A stretch of 64,000 bases of DNA from the NCBI GenBank assembly GCA_943735955.1, contig OX030962.1, positions 5,107,120-5,171,119 of the forward strand, read 5' to 3'. The DNA comes from Piscicola geometra (Eukaryota > Annelida > Clitellata > Hirudinida > Piscicolidae). Position numbers and translations under genes: made by a program. Positions within the stretch are counted from its first letter, which is position 1. Every line of letters starts with the position of its first letter. Below the pieces are notes generated by a model. That model was not told the origin of the DNA and ran no database searches. It saw only the letters and a program-made list of their open reading frames with translations. Positions 1 through 19,103 of this stretch are shown in pieces.

Positions 1-96
1 CCAGCACGCACATTCGTTGTCACTCAGGCAAAGCCCCTGAACTCCATGCTTGGAGGGAATTCACTGGTGTCGTATCACCATTATTCCAAAAGTTAG

Positions 97-293
97 TTTA
101 TGTGGTGTTTGTGTGTGTATATGTGCGTGTATGTGTGTGTGTGTTTGGATGTATATATGTGCGTGTTTGTGTGTGTATATGTGCGTGTTTGTGAGTGCAT
201 TTGTACATTTAAGTGTGTGTGTGTGTTTGAGTGTATTTATGTGTATGGACATGTGTGTGTGCGTATATGTGGGTGTATTATACTCAATGGAGT
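97..293. repeat. Degenerate TG-rich microsatellite
   Basis: Imperfect TGTG runs are broken by TATA, TTTG and TGCG variants. Both strands stay open in several frames, which produces Cys/Val- or His/Thr-rich spurious reading frames. It looks like an old, decayed dinucleotide array. Confidence 0.85.
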
Positions 294-427
294 GGTAAGC
301 ATGTAGTAAACGCCAAACACACAAACACTAAGCTAACACAAAGCAAACACGCCTTTAATTACAATTAAATAATCTTGAGCGATAAATTTGGAAAAACAAG
401 CAAGGATAACTTCGATGACGTTGCAGA

Positions 428-7206
<6,779 letters not shown>

Positions 7207-7887
7207 TTTAGAATAGGTTTAACCGGGTAGAATTGAACTTTACTTGTGGTATCAGTTTATAATCTGTTCATAGAAATCGAGAAATAAATAAATTATAACG
7301 AATTTAAAATTAAAATAAATCTTAATAAAAATTAACCTTTGTTAGAGATTATTATCACTCACAGATTTACTCGAAATTCTAGTGACTGAAATCAGAAATT
7401 AGCATACGCCATTTTAGAAGAGACGGTCTATGTCAATTTGACGCTAAGTAGTTATTAAAAGTAACTTCTTAGTCATAATTTAAATTTTTATTCATTAGAA
7501 ATCATTCTATTTATTTTGAAAAGATTAGTTTTCAGTCAGTTTTCATAGGTTTTTAATTAATAGAAAAATCGTAAAATATTTATTCCAAAAATACACATAC
7601 AATTTATATTAAAGAAAAAAAGCTGGTATAATTAAATCAAATGAGACAAAAAGCAAAGCAAAACTACAAATGATGTTTGTCGAATCGAAAAGACATCAAT
7701 GAAAATTATAGATCTAAATTCATCGAACTAAATTGTACAAACCTTCAAATGATGCTAAAGCTCCATGTTATAAAATGAAGCCTACTTTATTAGTAATGTC
7801 ATGAAAAGAACCTCAGAATAAAGTCGACATTGTAGAAAATTATGAATAATACAAAATATTAATTGAAAATAACGAAAGTTAATTTAC

Positions 7888-10800
7888 TCATTTTTTTTTA
7901 GCCTTTGTAGGTTTCGCGTTGCTTTTCATACTCTTCTCTGATACATCTTCCGACTTCTCACAATTTCCATTCTTTTCAGCATCTGTCTTCTCCTTCATGA
8001 CACCATCAATCTCCACAGCTTCAGACGACTTTTTATCGGCATCACCATTGACCACATCATCGACGTAAATGAAGTTGGGTAGGTTGCTGAAAATGGCTTC
8101 CAGACTTGGTTCCTTGGGCGGGGTTTTCCCCTCATTCAGGCACGTTATGTAAGTTCTTGCTGCCTCCAACTGGCGATACCTGCGTAGAGAATATTTATTT
8201 TCAAAATAAAAAATTCACTGATCGTAATAATCTAGCAAACGATCAATATTATAACCCATTCTTATCTTTTTATTCATTTCATTAAATTGCAGTTTTTTGT
8301 TGTTTCAGTTGCTTTCCTTGGCGCAACATGAAATACAAATGCTCCACCAACGTCCGCCTCACGCACCGATAGTCGAGTTCACTCTCGAACTCCCTGACCA
8401 CCTCGTTGGACTTCTCCTTCGACTGGTTCAGCTGCTCAAACAACTCGCCCACCGCCTTCTTGTTGTCCTCGAACATTCCCTGTCAGCCAGCAAAAAAGCA
8501 TTTGCATTAATCAATTTTCAATTTTATTATAAACTGTATTTTTAAAATTTACTTAAAACATTATTTGAAATTATGAAAAAAAAATCTTTTTATCAACACA
8601 TCCCTGTTTCCACACAACCTTAAGTTTGCTCATAGCTTTTTCATTTTCTATATTAGCTCTTGCTACCTCTCCATCACACTGTGCCTCGATGTCGCCGATC
8701 TGTGAGTGTTAAATAGGAACTCTTTCATAAACGCAAATTAATTTTAAAAATATCTCGAGCTTTCTTAAGACAAAAGCCATCACCCAATAGAGTTCCATCC
8801 CTGCCTTTCAACCAGAACACTCCCAACTGCTCCCATATAAACCCCCTTCCAAACCACCCCACTCAAACACCCTCCTCCAAAACCAACCCCCTTCCTTACC
8901 ACCCTCTGTACCAAACTTGCCTACCCTCCACCTGGGTCTTGAGGAACTCCTCATTGGCGACCAAGCGATCGACCACCTTCTGCAGCTCTGCCATCTCGCT
9001 TCGCTGAGCCCTCAGCATGTCGCCGTTCTCATTCCTCGTCTTCTCCAACTCCTCGTTCAAGGCGTTCTCCTTCATGGCCATTTCGCTCACCTGCAGTATG
9101 TGGTCAAGGTAAGGGTTAGGGTTGGTGAGAGGGGTAATGATGGGATGATGAGAGGGGTGATTGGTAGTGAAGATGAGAAGGGTGATTGGTAGTGAAGATG
9201 CAATGAAGATGGAATGATGATGGTATGATGATGGTGTGATGATGGTATGATGATGGTGTGATGATGGTGTGATGATGGTGTGATGATGGTGTGATGATGG
9301 TGTGATGATGGTGTGATGATGGTGTGATGATGGTGTGATGATGGTGTGATGATAATTGTGGTTGATGATGGTGTGATGATGGTGTGATGATAATTGTGGT
9401 TGATGATAGCGATGATCCACCCATCAATTGAAAACAACCACCACATGAACAGGAAACCCCAAAAAGCCCAGGAGCAACACCTGCTTCTCGAGGCGCTTGA
9501 TCGACTCTTCAGCCTCAACGGACGCCTTCGAGTGCTTGTCGCTCAGCTCCGAGAAGCGAGCGTTCCAACGAGCACACTCGGCCTCTTTATCGTCGATCTT
9601 CTTGGCACACTCCTCGAGCAGTAACAGCAACTTAACCACCCTAGCCTCCGAATCTTCCAGGCGTTTTTCGATACTCTTCCCACACTTGGTTTTATCTCCA
9701 ACGGGTTTCTCAGCGCATTTTTCGCTGCCTTCGCCGTTGGATGTTTCATGGACGAATGCCTCATCCATGATCGAGGCCACCCTCTCGGCGACGCTCGACT
9801 GCACTGGTCCTGGCATCATGCGCAGACGCAGTTCTTCCTGCACGACCTTCATCTGCGAGTCGTATCGCTCGAGCACTAGTGAGAATCTGTGTGGTATGGG
9901 TGATGAGGATAGTGTGGATGGTGAGCATGTGGTAGAGTGGATGCGAAATTGACGGGTGATGATGTCTTAGAAAAAAGGGGCTGATGGCATGTGAGAATTG
10001 TTTCATTTCATAAATCACCAATGACAAGCAAATGAAACGTTATTATAGCATAAATCCCACCTCCCACCCTCCTCCTCCACTGGTACCCACCTGTCTCGCT
10101 GACTGACCAGTTCCTTGCGGAGACTGGTGCGCTCCTCCATCACTCCGATCAACTCCTCCGACCTCGCCTCCAGCTGCTTCAGCACCTTCTTGTGCTCTTC
10201 AGGCTCCACTTTCAGACACTCTGGAATGCTGGACGGTGCAGTGGTAGTGGCACCTTCTGTAGTAGATGCGTCGGTAGCAATAGCAGTAGTTGTTGTAGTA
10301 GTAGATGTTTCTTGTTGCGTTTTGTTTCCTTTGGCATTCTGCAGTTCTTCGGTGAGACACTTGATCTTGCCGTCCATCAGCAGTCTCTCTTCCTCGTGTT
10401 TGCCTCGCAGTGCGCTCAAGAGTTCGTCCCCCTTCAGCTCCAACATGGCTTCCAGTTCGCTCTGGAGTCGATCCTTCGCCTGGGTAGATGGATGACATTA
10501 AAATGGTGTCAGTGTAATCGACAATTTAAGCTATTCATGCATTGGAAGTTTTTTGTAAATAAAATGATTGGTATAATTGATTATATTATATTTGATTATA
10601 TTATATTATATTTGATTATATTATATTATTGATTATAATTGATTATAATCAATTGAACCATGTGAAAATGATTTTTGGAAATTCCATCCTATAAAATCAA
10701 ACCTTAATTCTAGACAAATTGAATTTAATATATGCCTTATTAGCCAATTGAATACCCAGCTAGGCGTTATTCCAAAAATGAAATCCTAAACAATAACAAC

Positions 10801-11570
10801 AACATCACTTACCTCTGTCAAGCTGTTTATTTGTTCCTGCAAGCTGCTGAACTTACTGTTCATCTCTTCTTCCTGTCGTAATCATCATCATCATTACAAC
10901 CATCATCATCATCATCATATGCAGCAACTCACATATTGCTTCTTGATGAGCTCTAGCTGGTGCTCAAACTTGTGTTGAATACCCTCTTTATCTTCACTCA
11001 GACGTTTCACCTTTGAGCCATTTTATCATTCTTATTTTTACTCATATGAAGAATAATAATGATAGTTTATATTTCTTACTGCTGCAATTTAATATATAAT
11101 TAAAAGAGACATTTTAGAAAGATATAAATAAATATAAGTTAAATAAAATAAATACAGAGGTCAATACCTTCTCCTTGTTGTTGACTATTGTGCCTCGACA
11201 CTTGGCCAACAAACCCTCCAACTTCTCAACCTAAATAATTATACACTTTCAAAAAGATTTTTATACAATTTAGAATCTAAAATGGATTTAATCAAACAAA
11301 AAATCTAAGGTGATTTATAATTTCATTTAATATTAATGATTATTTTTTTCCAATTTCATACTATGATTCAATGAGTGTTCAGAATTATGGGAAAAAAGTA
11401 CTTCTAACTTTTTCTTTTAGAGCTGAGTATTCTTCTACGTTAAAAGTAGAGTCTGTTTTAACTAGTTCGCTTTTTAATTCTCCTGCTTTTGACTTTTCAG
11501 TGTTTTCTTCAGCTCCCAAAACTTCAACATTTTCCTCTTTTCCTGAAGTCATATCTTTTTGAGTTTCCAT
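7888..11570 (-). CDS. Coiled-coil protein of unknown family, 10 exons
   Basis: I do not recognise this family. Exons in coding order: 11570-11409, 11230-11168, 11010-10933, 10872-10813, 10479-10091, 9886-9481, 9090-8932, 8699-8619, 8479-8367, 8179-7888. All phases agree and give 600 residues. Heptad-type, Glu/Lys/Leu-rich coiled coil spans about residues 45-165, 215-290 and 310-505. It is broken by a Thr/Ala/Ser-rich linker near 170-205 and by a non-helical stretch near 275-310 (MMPGPVQSSVAERVASIMDE). The C-terminal 95 residues are hydrophilic and end in a lysine run. No signal peptide or membrane span is visible. The start region (VEKLEGLLAKCRGTIVNNKE) resembles golgin-type coiled coils, but I see no GRIP domain, so that is only a suggestion. 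It lies 0.7 kb downstream of the next gene's start (adducin, same strand). The start codon is the first in-frame ATG and is not proven. Confidence 0.8.
9190..9412. repeat. 11-bp GTGATGATGGT tandem repeat in an intron
   Basis: About 18-20 copies of an 11-bp unit with variants, in the intron between the exons ending at 9481 and starting at 9090 of the coiled-coil gene. On the minus strand it yields His/Ile/Thr-rich spurious frames. Confidence 0.9.
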
Positions 11571-12198
11571 AATAGATGTTGTTTTTAGTACTTAAATTGT
11601 TTCTATAAAAGATTGATTAAAAAAGAAATATATGAAAATAAATGTCTAAAACTCAGAAAACTCTCGGAAGCGTAGTTAAATGATGAAGAGTAATCTGATC
11701 CTTTAAAAGGTTCACACACCAATTACTCGGGTATGCATAGAATCTATATTTACTAATAGCACTTACTTTAACAGAATATGACAATATTATTTTGATGATT
11801 GATAAATGTTTTATAATTAATTAAAAAATATTAAGTAAAGCAAATTCTAACCCTAACCCTTACTCCAACTCTAAATAGTCCTATATTTTTTACTAATATC
11901 GAATAATATCCACCTGGCTTATTTCCCTTGTATGCCTTACAAATTCCATAGCCCTAAAGTGAACAGAGCCTTGTCAAAACTATTGAGATTGAAAAAAGTG
12001 TTTATTTACCTTTTCTTATCTCAAAAACCTTAATCATTAGATATTGCTTAAATATAAAATATAATTACCACCTAGATATTATATTTTTTAAATTTATGTC
12101 CAAATTAAAATAATGAAAGATATTTTTTGCAAAATAATGACGTCTGAACATTATGGACATATCTGGCATTTTACTGTATGCATTTTGGCAATGTCCAA

Positions 12199-12995
12199 TA
12201 AATCAATCAATCACTAATGATTTGTATAGCGCCCTTTACTAAAGTGAACAAAAGCGCTCAGCCATCACCTTCTGAACAAATACGTCTTCAGGCCTCGACG
12301 GAAAGTTATGACTGACTTAGTTGAAGTCAGAGAAGAGGGTAAAGAATTCCATAAAAGAGGACCACAATAAGAAAAAGAACGTTTAGCAAAAGAGTGTTTA
12401 ACTGGAAAACGAAAAGAACTCTTAAAGGTAGATGATCTTAGACCAGATTTAGGAAGTTGTTTAATTATGTTTTTAAGATAAATTGGAGCAGTACAGTTAT
12501 GCATTTTAAACATATTTAGGCATATTTTAAAAGTCACTCTAGATCTCAAAGGTAACCAATGTACCAAACGAAGATAATGAGAAATGTGAGAAAACTTGGA
12601 AGCACGAGCAACAAGACGAGCAGCACAATTAAAGGCTTTATTTAGAGGAGCTAAATTAGTATCAGGGAGAGAACTAGAGAAGGTACAAGAAGCTGCAAAG
12701 TAGGATCATCGAGAAAAGGAAGAAGCTGTTTAATACGAAAAATGTGAAAATAACAAGATTTAGAGACAGATAGAATTTGAGGAGCTAAAGAAAAGTTAGA
12801 ATCGAAAATGAAACCAAGGCTACTAATAGAAGATGAAGGGTTTAGAGATAAGAAGGAGGCAAAACTAAAAAATGAAGGGATAGTAAAGACTTTGATTTTT
12901 TATTGAAATATATGAGTTCAAATTTGTCCGGATTAAGTTTGAGAAACATAGATGAAGCCCAAGAGATTATAGATTGAAGACAGAGAGATATTAGT
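12199..12995 (-). mobile_element. Decayed non-LTR retrotransposon, 3' part of reverse transcriptase
   Basis: Read leftward, a frame at 12567-12265 carries the conserved end of a LINE-type reverse transcriptase: an LPLRSRVTFKICL block, then CGPLLWNSLPSSL and FRRGLKTYLFRR before the stop. Upstream, from about 12990, degraded frames give MFLKLNPDKFELIYF and, after frame changes, a SLGF-IFDSNLSFAPQIL-like block, both typical of the preceding part of the enzyme. The element ends at 12199 in a tail with GCGCTATACAAAT and repeated TGAT. It is 5'-truncated and frame-shifted, so it is inactive. It resembles the CR1/L2/RTE-type assemblage; the clade is not resolved. Confidence 0.85.
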
Positions 12996-13001
12996 TTAGT
13001 T

Positions 13002-13060
13002 TGCGCTTTTGTTCACTTAGTAAAGGGCGCTATACAAATTATTAGTGATTGATTGATTGA
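13002..13060 (+). mobile_element. Inverted copy of the same retroelement 3' tail
   Basis: About 59 bp, nearly identical to the reverse complement of 12199-12257: TTTGTTCACTTAGTAAAGGG, GCGCTATACAAAT and three to four TGAT units. It is oriented oppositely to the reverse-transcriptase fragment and begins where that fragment is truncated. Confidence 0.85.
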
Positions 13061-13135
13061 TAGTTTAGAGAGTTAAAAACCACGCAGATCTTTTGACTTA
13101 TTTTTATGTGAATAATTTTAATTTTAATGTGAACA

Positions 13136-13500
13136 GATTTGACATTTCTGAGTAAAATTATTTTAATTACTCAAAAAAGTATTCATAAAAAAAGTAAAGA
13201 AGCCTCATTTATTGTTTTTTTAACGATATATCTCGCCTCAGATAGTTTGCCGAAATATATACCAGATTTGACATTACTGAGTAAAATTATTATTAATTAC
13301 TGAAAAAATTATTCGTAAAAGAAGTAAAGCAGCCTCATTTATTGTTCATTTTACGATTTATCTCGCCTCAGATAGTTTGCCTAAATAAATATCGTGAACT
13401 ATCATATAACTTTAACAAAATATGTAAAAAAAGGAAGTAAAAGAAGTCTCAGTTATTGTTCATTTTACGAAGTATCTCGCCTCGGATAGTTTGCCGAAAT
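13136..13500. repeat. Diverged tandem repeat, about 2.8 copies of 118-128 bp
   Basis: Copies start near 13136 and 13264; a third, lacking its left part, starts near 13415. Shared words include TCTCGCCTCAGATAGTTTGCC, TTGACAT-CTGAGTAAAATTA and GCCTCATTTATTGTT. There is no coding potential. It may be a short satellite or internal duplication of a transposable element. Confidence 0.8.
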
Positions 13501-15745
13501 CTAAAATAAAATGGCCACTTCTTGTTATTGTTAGAAACCAACAATCAGCTGATTCAAGAAATAAATAAACATTGCCATCAGCTGTTTTTATATTGCTCTG
13601 TCTATGCTTCCGAGTACGATTTCCTAAGTATCCCGTTTTAATTATTTAATTTTTTAAAATTAGTCCGTTTTATTTATTTAAAATTTGTAAAACGAATCTA
13701 TAAAAAGTACGTTTTATATATAAAAAGTCCGTTTATGTATACTAAAATATTAACAGAGACATTTTCTCCAAGAGATTTTTTTTCCGGAAGGCTTTTTGTA
13801 GAAGGTATTTTATCCGAAGGCTTTTTCTCCGAGAGGTTTTTTATCCTAAATCCTACAGATTTACTAATATTTTAATGTGTGAAATCTCTTTCTTCTGAAG
13901 TTTAAAAAAGTTATATATTTTCCATTTTACTAGAGTTATCATAAATTTTCTTTGTAAATTGACTTTGTTCACAAATTCGAAAACCTTCTGTATTACTAAA
14001 CCAGTTTTCGTATATTTATTTTCCAATCTTCAATTTGATGTAATTCTGATATCCCATTGCGAGCCATTCTTTTAGACTTCGTGTACGCCCAAAATTTATG
14101 CATTTTCAGCTATATCCCGTTCTTGATTTTTACGTTCTTTTGTGAAAAAATTTAAAATCCGTTTAAAAATTCACATTGAGTTGAAAGTCATTGGCTACAA
14201 AGAGATATAGAAAGGTACATACAAGTTTACAGGAAAAAAATGAAGCTTTCCAATTAAGAGTCTCAATTCAAAGCACTCCGTGGACTAAAATTTTTAATAA
14301 AAATTGATCAATAATCTATTATAAAATAATTACTCATTGAAACTAGCGATACATAGTTATAAAGTGCCGCAAAGCCTCACTAACAAAAACAAATTTAATA
14401 AAAGAAAAATATATAATAAAGAAAGGTGTCAAAGCTAAGTAACTTAAACCCTCAATTAGGTCTGAGAATAAGTGTCAAGATTGACACATCAATTGGAACA
14501 TGCAGGGAAGTAGCATTTCATTCTACAATACTTTGTTAATAAACGCAACAAAAATCAATATAAACCTAAGAAAATGAGTTCAATACTGTTAAAGGAGTGA
14601 GTAAATATTGAAATTCTCAGCGGATTCAGACTTCTGCTGTTCAAACTTATCAAGTCATTGTTCTGCTGTGTTAATGGTACACACAAGTCAAGCTTCAAAT
14701 ATTTGTAAGTTTTAAACTTTATAAATTTTTTTTATTATATATAACTTTTGTTTCACAGTATCTTATACCTGATTCGTAAAATTTTCTATCCTATTCTCAT
14801 AAATTTTAAGTTGATACTATGAGATTCCCGATTAAACACTATCAGCATATCTAGTAAAAAATACTCTAGAAGCTGTAAATTAATGGCTTTGCAAGTGTGA
14901 GACGATTTTCAACGGTGGTTTGGGGATAAGGCTTGCAACCATAAGCACTCTCAAAGCCTTCAAACATTGCAAAACCATGGCAACGCTCGCTCCTCATAAC
15001 GGCAACTGTGGCAATTGTTTCATGCTTTTTCATTAACTAATTTCTGGCTCTACTCTTTTTCAAAACATTGTTTGTAATAATAAAGTTTCAATGCAAATGA
15101 ACATTGCATTTAAATTCTCAAGAGTCTAATTTGGCATCCTAAAAGTTAGATACGTTGAAATACCGTTAAGATTATTCTCTTTTGAAGCCGTTTCCGTTAC
15201 TAACGACGCCCTAGAGAAATCATATTGAATCAAGTTTAAGCGAATACCACAATGATACAGTGTGTCAGTGGTACGTTATTAAAACAGGCTTTAGTAGCTA
15301 TTGTTTGGGGACAGAAAGCAGTAATTAAATAGATTGCTTGCAAGAATTTTAGAAGTTCTTATTGCCGCTGTGGATCGATAGTCTTCAAAAGAGCTGCCAA
15401 AGTTGGTGTTTTAGTTAGAAAAGTTAGAAACTTTTTTTGAATATTTGTTAAAACTTGGTTGAAACTTTTGAACGTTTTTATAACTTGAGCAAATTATTAA
15501 ATGTGATTATTTTGAGATTTTTTAAATAAAAATAATTTAATAAATCAGAAAAAGTACAACCTTGAGCCCCTTTGAAAGTGCTAAAAAAAACTTCAAGTCA
15601 TAGATCGATATTAAATAAAATTAATTAATAAAAAAATTAAATTAACAATAATAAAACATAGAAAGAAGGTGTTGAATAGAAAGAAAAAAAATTACACAAT
15701 TAAGATAAATAACTCTCGGATAATAAAGTTTTCAAAGATATCGGA

Positions 15746-17340
15746 ATGGGCAAGAAGCAGTCAAAACTGTCCAAGAGTCAGATTGAAGACTTGAAGGCGA
15801 CCACGCAGTTCACGGAGGAAGAGATCACAGAGTGGCACAAGGTGGAGTTTCGAGTAGACGGAAAGTTGTTTTGCTTTTCATGAATGACCAGTTGTTTTTA
15901 TGATAGAATATCATTCGCTAAATTTAGGGTCGTATAAAACTACTTAGTCGTAATTATTTGTAAACCATTTGTAATAGATTAGCAGTTTCAAAATAACACA
16001 CCCAAAAGATTACTTCACAAGCACCCCAACCACTTCAAACAACACTCGACCATCATCTCAAAGGCTTTTCCACATCAACCACAAAACACTCAACCAACCA
16101 CCAGGGCTTCATGAAGGAGTGTCCAACTGGGGAGCTCTCAAACACCGAATTCAAACGAATTTATTCGCAGTTTTTCCCGGGCGGGGATGCTTCCTCCTTC
16201 TCGGACAGAGTTTTTCGAACGTTCGACATCAACGGCGATGGCACGATCGACTTCGGTGAATTCTTGTGCGCTTTGAGCGTCACTAGTCGAGGACAGGTAG
16301 GTGGTCGCTTGATGCAGATTGCTGATTTACAAACACGAATGACTCATTCAGAATGAATTGATGGATCGCTTGGAGATTTGAAGTTCGGTTTATTTAAACA
16401 TTTTAAAACTTAAATTTGTAAAAAAAATATATTAGATATTTAGTTTAAAAAGAAAATTTAAACTTTTAATTCAGGTGGACCAAAAGCTGCGATGGGCGTT
16501 TAAGATGTACGATGAGGATGGCAATGGTTCCATCACCAAGGACGAAATGGTGGACATAATCGCGGTGGGTGGAGGTGGGGATTGGATGAAGATAGTGCTG
16601 ATAGTTGGTAGTTGGATCGATCAGTCAATCATTCGAATAATTTTCATACGGCTTTTTCATAAATCCAAGAGTGCTAACTGGATGGATCACTGGTTAAACT
16701 GATGGATGAATAAATAAATGAAATAAACTGAGTTTTAACAGTTTTTTTTTTCCATCAGTCAATTTTCAAAATGGTTGGACAAGATGGTTCAGCAAACGAC
16801 GTCACCCCTGAGGTTTCATATTCATTTCGTTTAAGTGTCACCAAAAGTTAAATAAATAAATAAATAAATAATTTTTCTAAAGCATTATTTTGATTATGGA
16901 TATATGTGAAAAACTGAATTAAAGTCTCTTACACAATGCAACAGGCATTCATGAAGACTTTGCACTAACCCATTCTACTCAACCATTCTACCCTCCCTCT
17001 CACAACATTTTACCCCAATCTTGCCCTTCTTTTCCACCCACCATACCCTACCCTTTCTCAACCCACCATACCCTTACCCCTATCCACCCACTACACCCTT
17101 ACCCCTATCCACCTCTCAACCCACCATACCCTTACCCCTATTCACCCACCACATTCTACCCTCTTTCAACCCACCATACCTTTAACCCTATCCACCCACC
17201 AGGAAAGAACGAATAGGATCTTTGCATTAATGGACGACAATGGGGATGGCTACCTAACCATGGAGGAGTTTGTGGAGGGTGCCAAGAAGGACCCGTCTAT
17301 CGTTCAGATTCTACAGAGCGGTTCCCAATCAGCGCAGTGA
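15746..17340 (+). CDS. Neuronal calcium sensor (hippocalcin/neurocalcin/NCS family), 5 exons
   Basis: A myristoylated EF-hand calcium sensor that in this family moves to membranes on calcium binding and tunes receptors, channels or lipid kinases in neurons. Exons: 15746-15841, 16105-16296, 16475-16564, 16759-16812, 17203-17340, all in phase, giving 189 residues, a typical family length. The N-terminus MGKKQSK fits an N-myristoylation signal. EF-hand 1 is inactivated by the family's CPTG signature (residues 38-41). Canonical 12-residue loops are at 73-84 ([12 protein letters not shown]), 109-120 ([12 protein letters not shown]) and 155-166 ([12 protein letters not shown]). [13 protein letters not shown] links hands 2 and 3 as in the family. 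The segment between hands 3 and 4 is short ([18 protein letters not shown]). Which subfamily it belongs to is not decided. Confidence 0.93.
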
Positions 17341-19103
17341 TGATAATGATGGTGGTGGTGGTGGTGGTGGTGGTGGTGGCGGTGGTGATTATGAGGATGC
17401 ATGAAGGAAGGAGGGTTAGAGAAAAGATGAAAGATGAGAAAATTGAAGAAATCGAAATTGAAGGAGGTGGAAGGAGATAGATTGGTAGAAGTGGAACAGT
17501 TTTAAGCTACATTTATCTTTGGAAATGAAATTTGGTGAAATACCTGGTGAGTTCAAGCGATTAGAAAAAAAAGATGAAAGAAGCATCTTTAATATACTGT
17601 CATGAGTAGGAGCTGTCTATAAAGAAAAAGGGGGGGAAAATTGAAATGGACTCTAAATATCAGATTATGCTGTGGAATATCAAAATCAAGATTGTGAAAA
17701 CATTGTGAACTTGACGATGGCTTTTCTAAGAATCTTTATTTTCCTTTTCAGATCTGAAGATTTCTTTTAATTTTGCGGAGATTTGATTTAAGCCCTTCGA
17801 CTAATCCTTTTACGACATGGATATTTAAATAATCAAAAACTTGCAAGTTTTTGATTTATTATTATACAGAAATAGTTTTTTGAAAATTTTTAGAGAAAAA
17901 TAATTTTTCTTGCTCATTAGTTTCTCCATGTTCATCCATTAAACGTCAACAGAATGCCAATACTTTCTAATGCTTTTGAAGTTATTTTCTTGATATCCTC
18001 AGCTACATTGAAAAGAAATATCAAATTGTTTAAAAAAATTTAAACGGGCGGTTAAAAAAATAAATCAATTCATAAAAACTCAAAAACATGAAGATTATTT
18101 GTAAATAAAATTACAATATAAAAAAATGAGAAGTAAAAAAGTTTCAAAATTAATTCCAAAAATTAAATACATTATTTTAACAATTGAAGAAATAATGTTT
18201 ATAAACACAAAAATAGTTGAATCTTTTAAACGTTTGAAAGCATGGTTATATGAGCTTTGAAGTTGTGGAAGACATTTCCTCTTAAAATACATTTCATAGC
18301 ATCAGTTTCCATAGAATTCTAAGATTAAATTAAAACAGTTCTAACAGAATAACCTTCAACAATTTAATTTATTCACATCTAAAATATGTTGACAATCTTT
18401 CCACCCAAATTAACTCAAGTTCTAAGCTAATTCTACGTTATTCAGAACATCCAACTAGACACGCAAAGAGACTTTCAATGACATTTCCAAATACAACTTT
18501 ACACATAAATGCAGCATGTGACAATGTCATATTTAGTATTCCATTTCAACAAATACAAACACAATTTGACATGGTGTGTGTACAACAGAAACGTATTTAT
18601 AATATAAAAAGTGACATTATACAAAAAGAAGACACTAACACGCGCTGATAGAAGCACGCTACACCATACCACACTTCACGCAATTCCGACCAAAATTATA
18701 TCAACTTTTTTTCATTCATTCACTTTTCTCAAAAACGAAGTATAAAAAAATAAAATAATTCTTGATTATTTTCTCTGGACAAAAGCATTAGGAATGCCGT
18801 TTCAAAATAGCTTTAGAGGTTCATGTAAAAAATAAAACTATTTTTAAAATTGTGAATATATTCTAAACTTTGGAAACTACTTCGTATTGAAAAAACATTA
18901 TTAATGGAGTTTTTTAAATGGTGAGTTGCTTGGAGCATGAGCTGATTGATTGTGTGATAGAGGAAAAGTTTAATTACGTAAGTAAGGTACTTTTGAATGA
19001 TTAAATTAACTTTCAAATGAATTGTTAAAATAAAATTTTTACAAATTTAATATTTATTACCACATCTCTTTTCTATTTTCTTCCAAATCTTCATCACACT
19101 AAT
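17341..19103. other. Gap between convergent genes
   Basis: It begins with GGT repeats (about 17351-17390), followed by AT-rich sequence. It should contain the 3' untranslated regions of the calcium sensor (+) and of the claudin-like gene (-), which converge here. No further gene was seen. Confidence 0.55.

Larger units (their letters stand above)
11571..15745. other. Intergenic region with retroelement remnants
   Basis: No host gene is supported. It contains a decayed non-LTR retroelement (12199-12995), an inverted copy of its tail (13002-13060) and a diverged tandem repeat (13136-13500). Near 13750-13850 there are several short CCGAAGGCTTTTTCTCC-like words. The rest is AT-rich unique-looking sequence; the right end should hold the promoter and 5' untranslated region of the calcium-sensor gene. 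Confidence 0.6.

Noticed and set aside
8276..8366. Extension of the coiled-coil exon into CVRRTLVEHLYFMLRQG, reminiscent of a C-terminal helix
   Set aside because: A donor at 8366 joins in phase to the acceptor before 8179; the extension runs to a stop inside what is better read as intron.
11845..11870. CTAACCCTAACCC, telomere-like hexamers
   Set aside because: Only two units; too short to claim an interstitial telomere. A similar GGGTTAGGG at 9113-9121 is also isolated.
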